Shown: one piece after another, positions 51,531 to 60,476 of the stretch | Numbering within the stretch: position 1 is the first letter of the stretch | How the letters are laid out: the number at the start of each line of letters is the position of its first letter | DNA from: an uncultured Bacilli bacterium | GTDB taxonomy: Bacteria; Bacillota_I; Bacilli_A; RF39; UBA660 | DNA length: 61,614 nucleotides | NCBI GenBank assembly: GCA_944371325.1 | Contig: CALVXO010000006.1 | Span: 1-61,614 of the forward strand | Reading direction: 5' to 3' | Position numbers and translations under genes: made by a program | The notes under the pieces: model-generated | Database searches by the model: none | Told to the model about the DNA's origin: nothing | What the model saw: the letters and a program-made list of their open reading frames with translations, nothing else

Positions 51531-51805
51531 TTAAATAATTTACTAAAAACTCCTTCTTCCTTTTTTTCATTTTCATAACTTAAACTAATTATCGTACCTT
51601 TTATTGATACAGTTCCTTGATATGTATCTAATTTAATTATTTCTAATTCAGTTCCTTTTATTGTAATATTACCCATAGTAGTTTCTAATAAAAATTCTTC
51701 ATTATCAAAACTTTCAATCTTTTTTACACCACTTATAATTATGTTTTTTCTTTCATTAATTGTTATATTATGATTTAGATTATTTAATGAATCAATTTTA
51801 TCCAT
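51527..51805 (-). CDS. yabP: Sporulation protein YabP
   Basis: This 92-aa protein has the short all-beta YabP/YqfC fold: HNITINERKNIIISGVKKIE, then SFDNEEFLLETTMGNITIKG. In Bacillus it is a sigma-E-dependent protein. A TAAAGGAGG site precedes the ATG. It is first of yabP-yabQ-divIC. Confidence 0.9.
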   Translation of the reverse strand: MDKIDSLNNLNHNITINERKNIIISGVKKIESFDNEEFLLETTMGNITIKGTELEIIKLDTYQGTVSIKGTIISLSYENEKKEEGVFSKLFK

Positions 51806-51856
51806 AATTATCCTCCTTTATTAATATATATGAAGAAATATATAGTTTATATTACA

Positions 51857-51881
51857 AAAAAAATGGCTTTTAACCATTTAA
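51857..51881 (-). terminator. Terminator after the 226-aa gene
   Basis: AAATGG pairs with CCATTT, followed on the minus strand by TTTTTTTT. It sits upstream of yabP. Confidence 0.6.
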
Positions 51882-52558
51882 AATTTAATTGTTTTTTGAA
51901 ATCCTTGATCTTTTTGATATTTTTGGATGTCTATATCATTTATTCGTAATTTACCATTTGATAAAGATAGAGAAAAAGTATTACTATTTAATCTTTCACT
52001 TTCTTTAATTCCTGCTTTATTTAAAGAACGTGTTACTCGATAATCTTTTGAATCATCATTATACTTTATTAATAATTCTTCTTCATCAATAAGTGATGCT
52101 CTAAGATACTTAGCCATATTCATTTTAAATAATTTTAATTTTTTTGCTGGTACTAAAACTTCATCTACACCTAATAATTCATCAAATCTAAAAGGTGTAT
52201 TAGGAGATATTTTTATATTTAAACCTAATAAATCACTAATAATATTAGCTACATTAACACTTATTATTTGTTTTCTTTGTAGAATTTGTTGTGAAAAAGA
52301 TGCTTTTTTTTCTAAAATTTTAAATAAAGAATTTATTTCTTCTTTTGTTAAATTTTTTTTAGGATTACCACTAGTATCAGTTATTAATAAGTCAATTTCA
52401 TTATCTTTTATTATTTCCTCAAAATAATCAATAAATTTGAAGTTTTTAATTTCATTAGAGTCAAGATCATAGCATTTCTTAAATTCATCAATATAAATGA
52501 CTTTTTTAATTCCATCTACTATACCAACAAGTAATGAATCAACTGGATATGACTTCAT
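51878..52558 (-). CDS. Unknown protein downstream of gpr (226 aa)
   Basis: The start ATG 52558 follows GGAGGGATG. The protein begins MKSYPVDSLLVGIVDGIKKV. It is soluble and Lys/Asp-rich, with no signal peptide or membrane helix. The part LLVGIVDGIKKVIYIDEF followed by LLITDTSGNPKKNLT hints at an actin-like nucleotide-binding start, but this is weak. Its position 52 bases after gpr suggests a sporulation link. No family was recognised. Confidence 0.6.
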   Translation of the reverse strand: MKSYPVDSLLVGIVDGIKKVIYIDEFKKCYDLDSNEIKNFKFIDYFEEIIKDNEIDLLITDTSGNPKKNLTKEEINSLFKILEKKASFSQQILQRKQIISVNVANIISDLLGLNIKISPNTPFRFDELLGVDEVLVPAKKLKLFKMNMAKYLRASLIDEEELLIKYNDDSKDYRVTRSLNKAGIKESERLNSNTFSLSLSNGKLRINDIDIQKYQKDQGFQKTIKF

Positions 52559-52609
52559 AAAACATCCCTCCAAATATGTGAGATATTCTAACATATTTTA
52601 TTAAAATTG

Positions 52610-53620
52610 TCAAATATTGTGTAATGCTTCATTGAGGCCATTTCCTATTAAATTACTTAACTTTTCAATTAAAAAGTCAACTTCCTTAGGTGTTACCATC
52701 ATATTATATCCAATAGGAGATAAAACCTCAAACAATAATTGTTTTATTTCATCTTCTTCTAATGTTCCAACAATTCCTAATAAAGTTTCTTTATCTTTTT
52801 TATTTAATTCAATTTTCTCTTTTAAATAATTAGGACTATAAGCCATAAGCTTGTTTAAAGGATTATTTATATTTAATTTTGAGTAAGTATAATGTTTATG
52901 CATATAATTTATTGTATCACTTACAATCGTAATTGCATCAACAACAGTAGGAACACCTATAGCTATACAAGGAATATTTAATGTTTCATAACTTATTTCT
53001 TTTCTACTATTACCAATACCACTTCCTGGATGAATTCCGGTATCAGTCATTTGAATCGTTTTATTTACTCGTTCTATTGATTGACTAGCCAAAGCATCAA
53101 TTATAATAATAAAATCCGGTTTAAACTTATCAACTATACTAGATATTACATCACTAGTTTCTAAACCTGTTTGACCCATAACACCCGGTACTAAAACTGA
53201 AACTCTTCTATAATCATTAGATAATTCATCTAATTCAAATAAATGATTTGTAACTATTATGTTGTTAATTGTTAAAGGGCCTAAAGAATCTGGTGTCGAT
53301 TTTGAATTACCCAAACCGATTATTAAACAACTCGCTTTTTTATTAATATTTAATAAATTTAATAAATTATTTAATTCTCTTACAAATACTTTTTTTACTT
53401 TGTCAAAATTACTAGAATCTGTTACATCTTCAAATTCTATTGTTATATAATTACCTTTTTTCTTATTAATTAATTTACTTACTTTATCATCAACAACAAC
53501 ATTTGTAATCTTAATATTTTCTTCTATTTTCTCTTTACTAATGTTTTTAAAATCTTTAATTGATTCGATTGCTAAATCAGTTCTTATTTGATATTTTGAC
53601 AAATCAACACTATGTTTCAT
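52610..53620 (-). CDS. gpr: Spore germination protease GPR
   Basis: This aspartate protease (A25) degrades small acid-soluble proteins at germination. The 336-aa product starts at ATG 53620 after GGTGAATG. It has IRTDLAIESI near the N terminus (propeptide region), GLGNSKSTPDSLGPL and IIDALASQSIERVNKTIQ with the catalytic acids, and TGIHPGSGIGNSR. It lies opposite to rpsT, as in Bacillus, and is strong evidence for sporulation. Confidence 0.97.
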   Translation of the reverse strand: MKHSVDLSKYQIRTDLAIESIKDFKNISKEKIEENIKITNVVVDDKVSKLINKKKGNYITIEFEDVTDSSNFDKVKKVFVRELNNLLNLLNINKKASCLIIGLGNSKSTPDSLGPLTINNIIVTNHLFELDELSNDYRRVSVLVPGVMGQTGLETSDVISSIVDKFKPDFIIIIDALASQSIERVNKTIQMTDTGIHPGSGIGNSRKEISYETLNIPCIAIGVPTVVDAITIVSDTINYMHKHYTYSKLNINNPLNKLMAYSPNYLKEKIELNKKDKETLLGIVGTLEEDEIKQLLFEVLSPIGYNMMVTPKEVDFLIEKLSNLIGNGLNEALHNI

Positions 53621-53673
53621 AACATTCACCATTATTATTATTGATTTAAGTTAATGTTTTATACGAAAAAGTG

Positions 53674-53702
53674 TTGCTTTTTTAGTAATAAAATGGTAAA
53701 AT
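53674..53702 (+). promoter_or_regulatory. SigmaA-type promoter of rpsT
   Basis: TTGCTT (53674-53679), a 17-bp spacer and TAAAAT (53697-53702) lie ~35 bases before the rpsT start. A strong GGAGGTGA site follows. Confidence 0.6.
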
Positions 53703-53736
53703 TATAATGTTTTAAGAGCTTGGAGGTGAATTAACT

Positions 53737-54000
53737 ATGGCAAATATGAAAAATGCAAAGAAAAAAATCAAAGTAATCGCTAAAGAAACAGTAAATAATA
53801 ATAACTATACAGCAAGTATGAAAACTGCTTGTAAAAATGTTGAAAGAGCAGTTATTGCTAAAGATAAAGATAAAGCTAATGACAACTTAAAAGTAGCTAT
53901 CAAAAGAATCGATAAAGCAACACAAGCTGGAGCTATTAAGAAAAATACAGCAGCTCGTAATAAATCTCGTTTAACAAAAAAAGTAAATGCAATGGAATAA
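53737..54000 (+). CDS. rpsT: 30S ribosomal protein S20
   Basis: This 87-aa basic helical protein binds 16S rRNA early in 30S assembly. It shows MKNAKKKIKVIAKE, then KDKDKANDNLKVAIKRIDKA and GAIKKNTAARNKSRL, the family C-terminal signature. It is divergent from gpr. Confidence 0.95.
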   Translation: MANMKNAKKKIKVIAKETVNNNNYTASMKTACKNVERAVIAKDKDKANDNLKVAIKRIDKATQAGAIKKNTAARNKSRLTKKVNAME

Positions 54001-54020
54001 CATTTACTTTTTATTTTTTT
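53978..54020 (+). terminator. rpsT terminator
   Basis: AAAAAGTAAATG at the end of rpsT pairs with CATTTACTTTTT (54001-54012), followed by a long T run. Confidence 0.8.
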
Positions 54021-54048
54021 TTGATATAATTATAATAGGTGATGCTAG

Positions 54049-54951
54049 ATGAAGGGTTGGTTAGCACTTATTCCACTTTTAATTTTATTATGCTTAACAT
54101 TTGTTTATAAAAATGATATCGCTACGTTTTTAGTTCAAAAAATTGTATATTCAAAAGAATCTTTTTTAGCTAGTCCTAATGATTATACCTTAAACTATGA
54201 CTTTGAATATGTTCAAAATACAAACGATTTTACTGCTAATAACAAACAAGAATTAATAAATATTTTATATACTTTTTTAAACAATGGCAAAGATAATTTT
54301 TATTTTTATTGCAATTATAAAAATTGTATTAATGATGTTAATATTTTAACTGATTCAAATCAATTGGTTAATTTAAATAATTACGTTCATCCTTACAATA
54401 ATTACCGTCAAGCAACAATAACTTCTAATGCATTTAATCAAATAGAAGTAACAATTGAAAAATCTTATAGTGATGATGTAATTAAAGCTACAGATAAAAA
54501 AGTTGATGAAATAATGAAAGAAATATTAAATGATAATATGACTGATAGAGAAAAAATAATTGCAATACATAATTATATAGTTGAAACAACCACTTATGAT
54601 ACTGAATATTTAAATGCTAACTTAGTAGATATCGATAATCCTTCTCATAAAGCAATCGGTCCACTTTATTATCATAAAGCATTATGTGGTGGTTACACAG
54701 ATGCTATGGCTTTATTTTTAAACAAATTAAAAATTCCAAATTATCGAATTTCTAGTGAAAATCATATTTGGAATTATGTATATTTAGATAATAATTGGTA
54801 TCATATTGATTTAACTTGGGATGATCCTGTTACTGATGATGGAAGTAATTTAGTCTTAGATAATTTTTTATTAATCACTACTGAACAATTAGAAAGTTAT
54901 CATACAGGATATCATAATTATGATAAATCAGTTTACATCGAGGCCAAATAA
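54049..54951 (+). CDS. Membrane-anchored transglutaminase-like protein
   Basis: This 300-aa protein has an N-terminal membrane helix (WLALIPLLILLCLTFVY) and a C-terminal transglutaminase-like papain-fold domain. The catalytic set is ALCGGYTDAMALFL (Cys about 213), ENHIWNYVYLDNNWYHID (His) and LTWDDP (Asp). It could be a peptidase or a crosslinking enzyme. GerQ is a known transglutaminase substrate in Bacillus, but a link here is only suggestive. Its 3' end overlaps the convergent kinase gene by 24 bases. Confidence 0.85.
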   Translation: MKGWLALIPLLILLCLTFVYKNDIATFLVQKIVYSKESFLASPNDYTLNYDFEYVQNTNDFTANNKQELINILYTFLNNGKDNFYFYCNYKNCINDVNILTDSNQLVNLNNYVHPYNNYRQATITSNAFNQIEVTIEKSYSDDVIKATDKKVDEIMKEILNDNMTDREKIIAIHNYIVETTTYDTEYLNANLVDIDNPSHKAIGPLYYHKALCGGYTDAMALFLNKLKIPNYRISSENHIWNYVYLDNNWYHIDLTWDDPVTDDGSNLVLDNFLLITTEQLESYHTGYHNYDKSVYIEAK

Positions 54952-56082
54952 TTCATAAATAGGAAGTTCAATAATAACTCTTGTTCCTTTTTCTAATGGA
55001 ACATATTGTAATTTTCCATTATGAGCATTTATAATTTCAATTGACAATGAAACACCTAATCCTGTGCCATTTTTTTTAGTTGTATAAAAAGGTTCTTTTA
55101 TTTTTTCTAGTTCATCTTCAGGTATTCCTATACCATTATCTTCAATAATTATTTTAAAATTATCATCTATCTTATAATCAATACTTATTACACCTTTTTT
55201 TTCAATTGCTTCAACACTATTTTTAATCATATTTATTAATACTTGATTTAATCTATTATAGTCTCCTTCGATAAATACTTCATCTTGACAAATATTATGT
55301 TTAAATTTAATATTTTTTTCTTTTAAAACTGGCTCAAATTGATTTACAACATCTTCTAATAATAAATTAATATCTAATATTTCTTTTTGAATCTTAATTT
55401 TATTCATAGCTAAAAAATCTTGTAAAAGTAATAATATTTTATTCATTTCTTCTTTTAGTATATCAATATATCTTGCATGATCTTTATTATTAATATCAAA
55501 CATATCTAAATAACTTTTACATACAGCTATTGGATTTTTTATTTCATGAGTTATCTTAAACAAAGATGATCTTAATTGTTTTTCTTTTTCTAATTCTTTT
55601 AAATTCATATGTAATTTAATTATATCCTCACCTTTTTTATATAAAAATATAACAAGATAAGTAGTTACTACAAATATAATACTAGTTAATAAATTAAAAT
55701 TAAATATAAATTTAATTATTAAAAACAAATTTAAAATGTTTTTTTGATAAAAAATATATATTAGATAGTATATTAAATATTCTATTATATAAATAGTAAT
55801 ATTAGAATCAATATAGTTCATTAAAATAATAAAAGTAATAACTATACTTACAAATGTTCTTTTTTTAATAAAAGCAAATATTAATGGAATATTAAATAAA
55901 ATTATTAAATCACTATTACCTTTATTATATATAATTAATAAATATAAACTCGATAAAAGAGATAAATCTAAATATAACTTATTTTGTTCTTTATTTATAT
56001 TATTACTATAAGTACAATAAAATAAATTAACTATTAAAGGAAACAATAAAATAATAATATTAAATAAAACTTGATATATCAT
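54928..56082 (-). CDS. Membrane sensor histidine kinase (KinB-like)
   Basis: The 384-aa product has about six N-terminal membrane helices with hardly any external domain. A HisKA segment KITHEIKNPIAVCKSYLDMF (phospho-His about 181) follows, then HATPase_c with NQVLINMIKNSVEAIEKKG (N box), EDNGIGIP (G1) and KNGTGLGVSLS (G2). No response regulator is adjacent. Such orphan kinases in spore formers often feed Spo0A; that is an inference. AGGTGAG precedes the ATG. Confidence 0.9.
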   Translation of the reverse strand: MIYQVLFNIIILLFPLIVNLFYCTYSNNINKEQNKLYLDLSLLSSLYLLIIYNKGNSDLIILFNIPLIFAFIKKRTFVSIVITFIILMNYIDSNITIYIIEYLIYYLIYIFYQKNILNLFLIIKFIFNFNLLTSIIFVVTTYLVIFLYKKGEDIIKLHMNLKELEKEKQLRSSLFKITHEIKNPIAVCKSYLDMFDINNKDHARYIDILKEEMNKILLLLQDFLAMNKIKIQKEILDINLLLEDVVNQFEPVLKEKNIKFKHNICQDEVFIEGDYNRLNQVLINMIKNSVEAIEKKGVISIDYKIDDNFKIIIEDNGIGIPEDELEKIKEPFYTTKKNGTGLGVSLSIEIINAHNGKLQYVPLEKGTRVIIELPIYELFGLDVN

Positions 56083-56146
56083 TTAACTCACCTAACCTAA
56101 TTATAATATATTTTTTTGTATTATTTTGTCGAACCGTGTCGAATTA

Positions 56147-56173
56147 TGAAAAAAAGTAACATATGTTACTTCA
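56147..56173 (-). terminator. Terminator after the EIIB-like gene
   Basis: AAGTAAC pairs with GTTACTT across ATAT, followed on the minus strand by TTTTTTT. It overlaps the stop. Confidence 0.65.
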
Positions 56174-56483
56174 AATCATCAATAAATTTTTCTATTTTTT
56201 GTGCTTGTTCACCTAAAATTATTTTTAATTGATTATCAATTTCGACAATTCCTTGAGCACCTATCTTTTGAATACCTTCTTTATTAACTTTTTTTGTATC
56301 CTTAAGTTCAACTATAAATCTTGATTTATTAGTTTCATAACTTATAATATTATCTTTTCCACCTAAATACTCAACTAATTTATTAGCTTCTAATTTAAAA
56401 TCTTTTTGTTTTGATTTTACAATTGCTACAGCAATAATAACAGCTATAATTATTATTATTAAATACTGCCATATATATCCCAT
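56166..56483 (-). CDS. Membrane-anchored PTS EIIB-like domain lacking the phosphocysteine
   Basis: This 105-aa protein has a membrane helix (IWQYLIIIIIAVIIAVAIVK) followed by a glucose-family EIIB fold: NKLVEYLGGKDNIISYETNK, then KVNKEGIQKIGAQGIVEIDN and LKIILGEQAQKIEKFID. In true EIIB proteins a Cys begins the CxTRL loop. Here the aligned residues read NKSRF, so it cannot be phosphorylated in the usual way. A sensing or regulatory role is possible. ATG 56483 follows AAAGGTGA. Confidence 0.8.
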   Translation of the reverse strand: MGYIWQYLIIIIIAVIIAVAIVKSKQKDFKLEANKLVEYLGGKDNIISYETNKSRFIVELKDTKKVNKEGIQKIGAQGIVEIDNQLKIILGEQAQKIEKFIDDLK

Positions 56484-56582
56484 TTCTATCACCTTTATTA
56501 ATTATACTATATTTTTTTTATTTTGCAAATATTTGATTGTATAATTTATAATTTTAGTGTAAGATAATAATAGGTGAAATTT

Positions 56583-57707
56583 ATGAAGAAAATTTCTAAA
56601 TATAAGGTTGATACAATTTTATTAATTGTTTTATTTTTGTTTATAATTATTAGTTTAATAACTATTAATAGTGCTCAAAATTTAATATCAAATAACACCT
56701 TAGTATATAAGCAATTATTGTGGTATGTGGCCGGATTCATTATAGCCTATTTCATTATGTTTATTGGTAACGATTTTATCTATAAAAATATATGGATTTT
56801 TTATGTAATTGGGATTATTTCATTAATAGGATTATTGTTATTTGCTGATCCTATTAATAACGCTAAATGTTGGTTTAGTATTCCAGGTCTTGGTACAATC
56901 CAGCCTAGTGAATTTATGAAAATAATTTTAATTATTACCATAGGAACTATGATTCACAATTTTAATGATGAATATAATAATCCAACAGTTTTAGAAGAAT
57001 TTAGATTTCTGATTAAAGTTGGAATAATTGTATTAATACCAAGTATTTTAACATTTTTACAACCTGACACAGGAGTCGTATTAATATATTTACTTATTAC
57101 TATTGTTATGTTATTTATATCAGGTATTAGATATCGTTGGTTTATCATTTTATTTTCTACTATTGCTCTATTTATTGCTTTAGTATTAGCAATATATTTT
57201 ATTAATACCGATTTATTTATTAAAATTTTTGGAACTAGTTTTTTCTTAAGAGTCGATAGATTATTAGATTGGTCAAATAGTAGCGGTTATCAACTAGAAA
57301 ATGGATTAACAAGTATTGGTTCTGGTGGATTAATAGGTATGGGAATTAATAATACACCTATTTATTTTCCAGAACCACAAACTGATTTTATATTTGCTGT
57401 ATATGCTAATAACTTTGGATTTATTGGAGTTTTATTTTTATTAGGTTTAATTACTTTATTTGATATAAGATTGATATTAATAGCTTTAAGAAATACAAAC
57501 TTAACAAACAAATATATTATATCTGGAATTGTTGGTATGTTAATATATCAACAGTTACAAAACATAGGTATGACTTTTGGACTTATGCCAATTACTGGTA
57601 TTACACTTCCGTTTATTAGTTATGGTGGTTCATCTTTGTTAAGTTATATGATTATGATTGGTATTATCTTTAATATATCAAATGAAACTATTAGATATAC
57701 AAATTAA
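56583..57707 (+). CDS. SEDS peptidoglycan glycosyltransferase (RodA/FtsW family), intact
   Basis: This 374-aa membrane protein with about ten helices polymerises lipid II. Seen: IINSAQNL region, IQPSEFMKIILI, FLQPDTGVVLIY, FPEPQTDFIFAVYANN and the complete C-terminal MPITGITLPFISYGGSSLL that the split SEDS gene lacks. ATG 56583 follows AGGTGA. RodA or FtsW cannot be separated from the sequence alone. It may cover elongation while the split gene covers division or spore cortex. Confidence 0.9.
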   Translation: MKKISKYKVDTILLIVLFLFIIISLITINSAQNLISNNTLVYKQLLWYVAGFIIAYFIMFIGNDFIYKNIWIFYVIGIISLIGLLLFADPINNAKCWFSIPGLGTIQPSEFMKIILIITIGTMIHNFNDEYNNPTVLEEFRFLIKVGIIVLIPSILTFLQPDTGVVLIYLLITIVMLFISGIRYRWFIILFSTIALFIALVLAIYFINTDLFIKIFGTSFFLRVDRLLDWSNSSGYQLENGLTSIGSGGLIGMGINNTPIYFPEPQTDFIFAVYANNFGFIGVLFLLGLITLFDIRLILIALRNTNLTNKYIISGIVGMLIYQQLQNIGMTFGLMPITGITLPFISYGGSSLLSYMIMIGIIFNISNETIRYTN

Positions 57708-57732
57708 ATATGGATTAATTCCATATTTTTTT
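57704..57732 (+). terminator. Terminator after the intact SEDS gene
   Basis: AAATATGGA pairs with TCCATATTT around a short loop, followed by TTTT. Confidence 0.7.
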
Positions 57733-57745
57733 AACAAAAAAACAA

Positions 57746-57925
57746 CTATTCAGCTGTTTTAACTACTTCTTTATTTTTGTAAGTTCCACATTTTGGACAT
57801 ACTCTATGTGGTTTAATCATTTCACCACATTTTGGGCATTTAACTGTTGTATTAGCGTTTATTACATAATGAGTTCTTCTTTTACGTCCACGAGTTTTAC
57901 TAACTTTTCTAAATGGTACTGCCAT
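57746..57925 (-). CDS. rpmF: 50S ribosomal protein L32
   Basis: This 59-aa protein starts [20 protein letters not shown] and has a zinc ribbon CPKCGEM...CPKCGTY. It lies 13 bases after the yceD-like gene, the usual yceD-rpmF pair. The zinc-binding (Cys-plus) form is present. Confidence 0.95.
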   Translation of the reverse strand: MAVPFRKVSKTRGRKRRTHYVINANTTVKCPKCGEMIKPHRVCPKCGTYKNKEVVKTAE

Positions 57926-57938
57926 TTATAACACCTCC

Positions 57939-58406
57939 CTATAATAAATCTTTTAATTTTTCTAATTCAGGATTAATTCTTTCTTCCTTATCAGTTATAA
58001 ACTTCCAGCCATCGCCTTCTTTTTTTACATCCGATAAATCTTCATTTACAACTTTAAGGGGAATTTCCATTAATATATTTTCCCATATTATTGGAAAAAT
58101 ATCAATACTATTTTGATTATTTTCTAAATTTTCTTCTAAAATTTCTTTTAAATCATCATCTATTTCGATAGAAAATGGATATTTTGTAGGTTTTAAACTA
58201 ATTGAACAAGGCAAAATCATTGTTCCTTTTATACTTAATTTTATATGATAATCATCAATTCCATTAGTTATTTCACCTTTTATTTTTACATCATTTAACT
58301 CTAAAATGTTAGTATTTTCTAATTGTTCTTTTGTAAATGAATAATTTAAATCAATTAAAACATTAGAATCAATACCACTTTTTAATCTTGTAATATCAAT
58401 ATTCAT
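57939..58406 (-). CDS. YceD family protein (DUF177)
   Basis: This 155-aa cytosolic protein, found upstream of rpmF in most bacteria, is linked to 23S rRNA or ribosome maturation in some species. Seen: mixed beta N-terminal half with GEITNGIDDYHIKLSIKGTM, then an acidic helical part ending VKKEGDGWKFITDKEERINP, near the usual CxxGL...DPR region. ATG 58406 follows AGGTGA. Confidence 0.85.
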   Translation of the reverse strand: MNIDITRLKSGIDSNVLIDLNYSFTKEQLENTNILELNDVKIKGEITNGIDDYHIKLSIKGTMILPCSISLKPTKYPFSIEIDDDLKEILEENLENNQNSIDIFPIIWENILMEIPLKVVNEDLSDVKKEGDGWKFITDKEERINPELEKLKDLL

Positions 58407-58485
58407 TTGAATCACCTAATTAATTATACAAAAAAATTTTAAAAAAGTAAATAAATTTGATATAATCTACTTAGGTGATTTTTGT

Positions 58486-59538
58486 ATGGTCGGTATTATT
58501 TGTGAATATAATCCATTTCATAATGGTCATTTATATCATTTAAATAAAGTTAAAGAATTATTTCCAAATGAAATTATTACATTAGTTTTAGTAGGTAATT
58601 TTGTTAATCGTGGCGATGTATCAGTTATAAATAAATGGGATAAAACTAGATTAGCTTTAGATTATGGAATCGATTTAGTAGTAGAATTACCTTTTTCCTT
58701 TGCTACCCAATCTGCTGATATATATGCTTATGGTGCAATTAGTATTTTAGATAATTTAAAATGTGATTATTTAGTTTTTGGTAGCGAATTAAATGATATA
58801 GATCTTTTATATAAAATAGCAAATACTGATATAGACATTAAAGATTTATTAAAAAAAGGATATAACTATCCAAAAGCAATTGATATTGCGTTAAAAGATA
58901 AAATAAATATATCTATTAATACACCTAATGATCTATTAGGAATAAGTTATATAAAAGCAATTAAAAAATTAAATAGTAAAATAAAACCAATTACAATTAA
59001 AAGGACAAATGATTATCATGATACTAAAGTAAATGGTGAAATAAGTAGCGCTACTAGTATTAGAAAATTAATTTATGGTAATATTGATATATTAAAATAT
59101 GTTCCTAATACTAACTATATTAAAAATATAAATTTAAATGATTTTTATTTAATTATTAAACACAAAATAATGACCGAAGACTTAACAAAATATCAAGATA
59201 TTGATATCAGTTTAAATAGTTTACTTAAAAAAAATATTTTAAAATCAAATAGTGTTGAAGAATTAATTACTAATGTTAAACATAAAAATTATACTTACAA
59301 TAGAATAAAAAGATGTTTAGTTCATATTTTGTGTTGTTTAGACAAAAAAGATTATAAATTAGAGTATATTAGAATTCTAGGATTTAATAATAAAGGTCGT
59401 CAATATTTAAATAAAATAAAAAAAGAAGTAACATTACCTCTTCTTACAAAATATGATAATTATGAATTATTAGTTGATAATATTTATAATTTGATCAGCA
59501 AAGATACCAATAAAAATAAGCCTATTTTAAAGAAGTAA
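58486..59538 (+). CDS. tmcAL: tRNA(Met) cytidine acetate ligase TmcAL (YlbM)
   Basis: This enzyme activates acetate with ATP to acetylate the wobble cytidine of elongator tRNA-Met. The 350-aa product begins GIICEYNPFHNGHLYHL, with the HIGH-type nucleotidyltransferase motif, followed by LVGNFVNRGDVSVINKW. Later it has ISSATSIRKLI. Its place beside yceD and rpmF matches ylbM-ylbN-rpmF of Bacillus, although here it is divergent. Confidence 0.93.
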   Translation: MVGIICEYNPFHNGHLYHLNKVKELFPNEIITLVLVGNFVNRGDVSVINKWDKTRLALDYGIDLVVELPFSFATQSADIYAYGAISILDNLKCDYLVFGSELNDIDLLYKIANTDIDIKDLLKKGYNYPKAIDIALKDKINISINTPNDLLGISYIKAIKKLNSKIKPITIKRTNDYHDTKVNGEISSATSIRKLIYGNIDILKYVPNTNYIKNINLNDFYLIIKHKIMTEDLTKYQDIDISLNSLLKKNILKSNSVEELITNVKHKNYTYNRIKRCLVHILCCLDKKDYKLEYIRILGFNNKGRQYLNKIKKEVTLPLLTKYDNYELLVDNIYNLISKDTNKNKPILKK

Positions 59539-60400
59539 TATAATTATATACTTCTTTTATTGTGTTATTAAAATTATCAAAATCAACATTAAACCATACT
59601 ACATCCATTTGATTATTAAACCAAGTATATTGTCTTTTTGCGTACTTTCTACTATTTTGTTTAATTAAGTCTAAACATTCTTCTAAAGATTTTTTATTTT
59701 CAAAATATGGGAATAATTCTTTATAGCCAATTGGTGTCATAACAGCTTTAGTTCTTATATTTGAATCATATATTTTTTTAGCCTCTTCTAATAAACCATC
59801 TTTAGCCATTACATCTACTCTTTTATTTATTCTATCATATAAAATGTTACGATCAGTAGTTAATCCTATAAAAACAGTATCATATAATAATTTATTTGTT
59901 TTTTCTTTTTCACTAAATTTCAAATTATTATTTAAACAATAATTTAAAGCTCTAACTAATCTTTTTCTATTATTAATATGAATATCAATATTTTCATCTA
60001 GTTCTTTTAACTTATTATATATTTCTTCATTTGTTAAATCTTCAAATTGATTATTTACTTCATCCTTAAATTTATAATCATATAAAGCCGCTTTAATATA
60101 TAAACCAGTTCCACCTACTAAAATAGGTGTTTTATTTTTTCTTAATATTTCATCTATTATTTTTCGACAATCTTTTTGATAATCATAAACAGTATAATCT
60201 TCTTTGATATTTTTTATATCAAATAAATAATGTGGTATTCTCTCTTTTTCTTCTTCTTTTATTTTAGCAGTTGCAATATCTAAATCTTTATATATTTGTG
60301 TACTATCAACATTTATTATTTCGCCATTTAATAATTTTGCCAGTTCAACACTCATTTTTGTCTTACCTACTGCTGTAGGTCCTAATACAACTATAACCAT
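59522..60400 (-). CDS. miaA: tRNA dimethylallyltransferase
   Basis: This enzyme adds a dimethylallyl group to A37 of tRNAs reading U-starting codons. The 292-aa product has the P-loop VLGPTAVGKTKMSVEL (about residues 4-19), VDSTQIYKDLDIATAK, LVGGTGLYIKA and KRQYTWFNNQ near the end. GAGGTGA precedes the ATG. Confidence 0.96.
   Translation of the reverse strand: MVIVVLGPTAVGKTKMSVELAKLLNGEIINVDSTQIYKDLDIATAKIKEEEKERIPHYLFDIKNIKEDYTVYDYQKDCRKIIDEILRKNKTPILVGGTGLYIKAALYDYKFKDEVNNQFEDLTNEEIYNKLKELDENIDIHINNRKRLVRALNYCLNNNLKFSEKEKTNKLLYDTVFIGLTTDRNILYDRINKRVDVMAKDGLLEEAKKIYDSNIRTKAVMTPIGYKELFPYFENKKSLEECLDLIKQNSRKYAKRQYTWFNNQMDVVWFNVDFDNFNNTIKEVYNYITSLK
59529..59557. terminator. Shared terminator of tmcAL and miaA
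   Basis: AAAGAAGTA pairs with TACTTCTTT around an AT-rich loop, between convergent genes whose ends overlap by 17 bases. Confidence 0.6.
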
Positions 60401-60476
60401 AATTCACCTCAAAACCATTATAAAATAAATACATTTATTAGTCAATTAAAACATATTATTAAATGGGTGATTTTAT

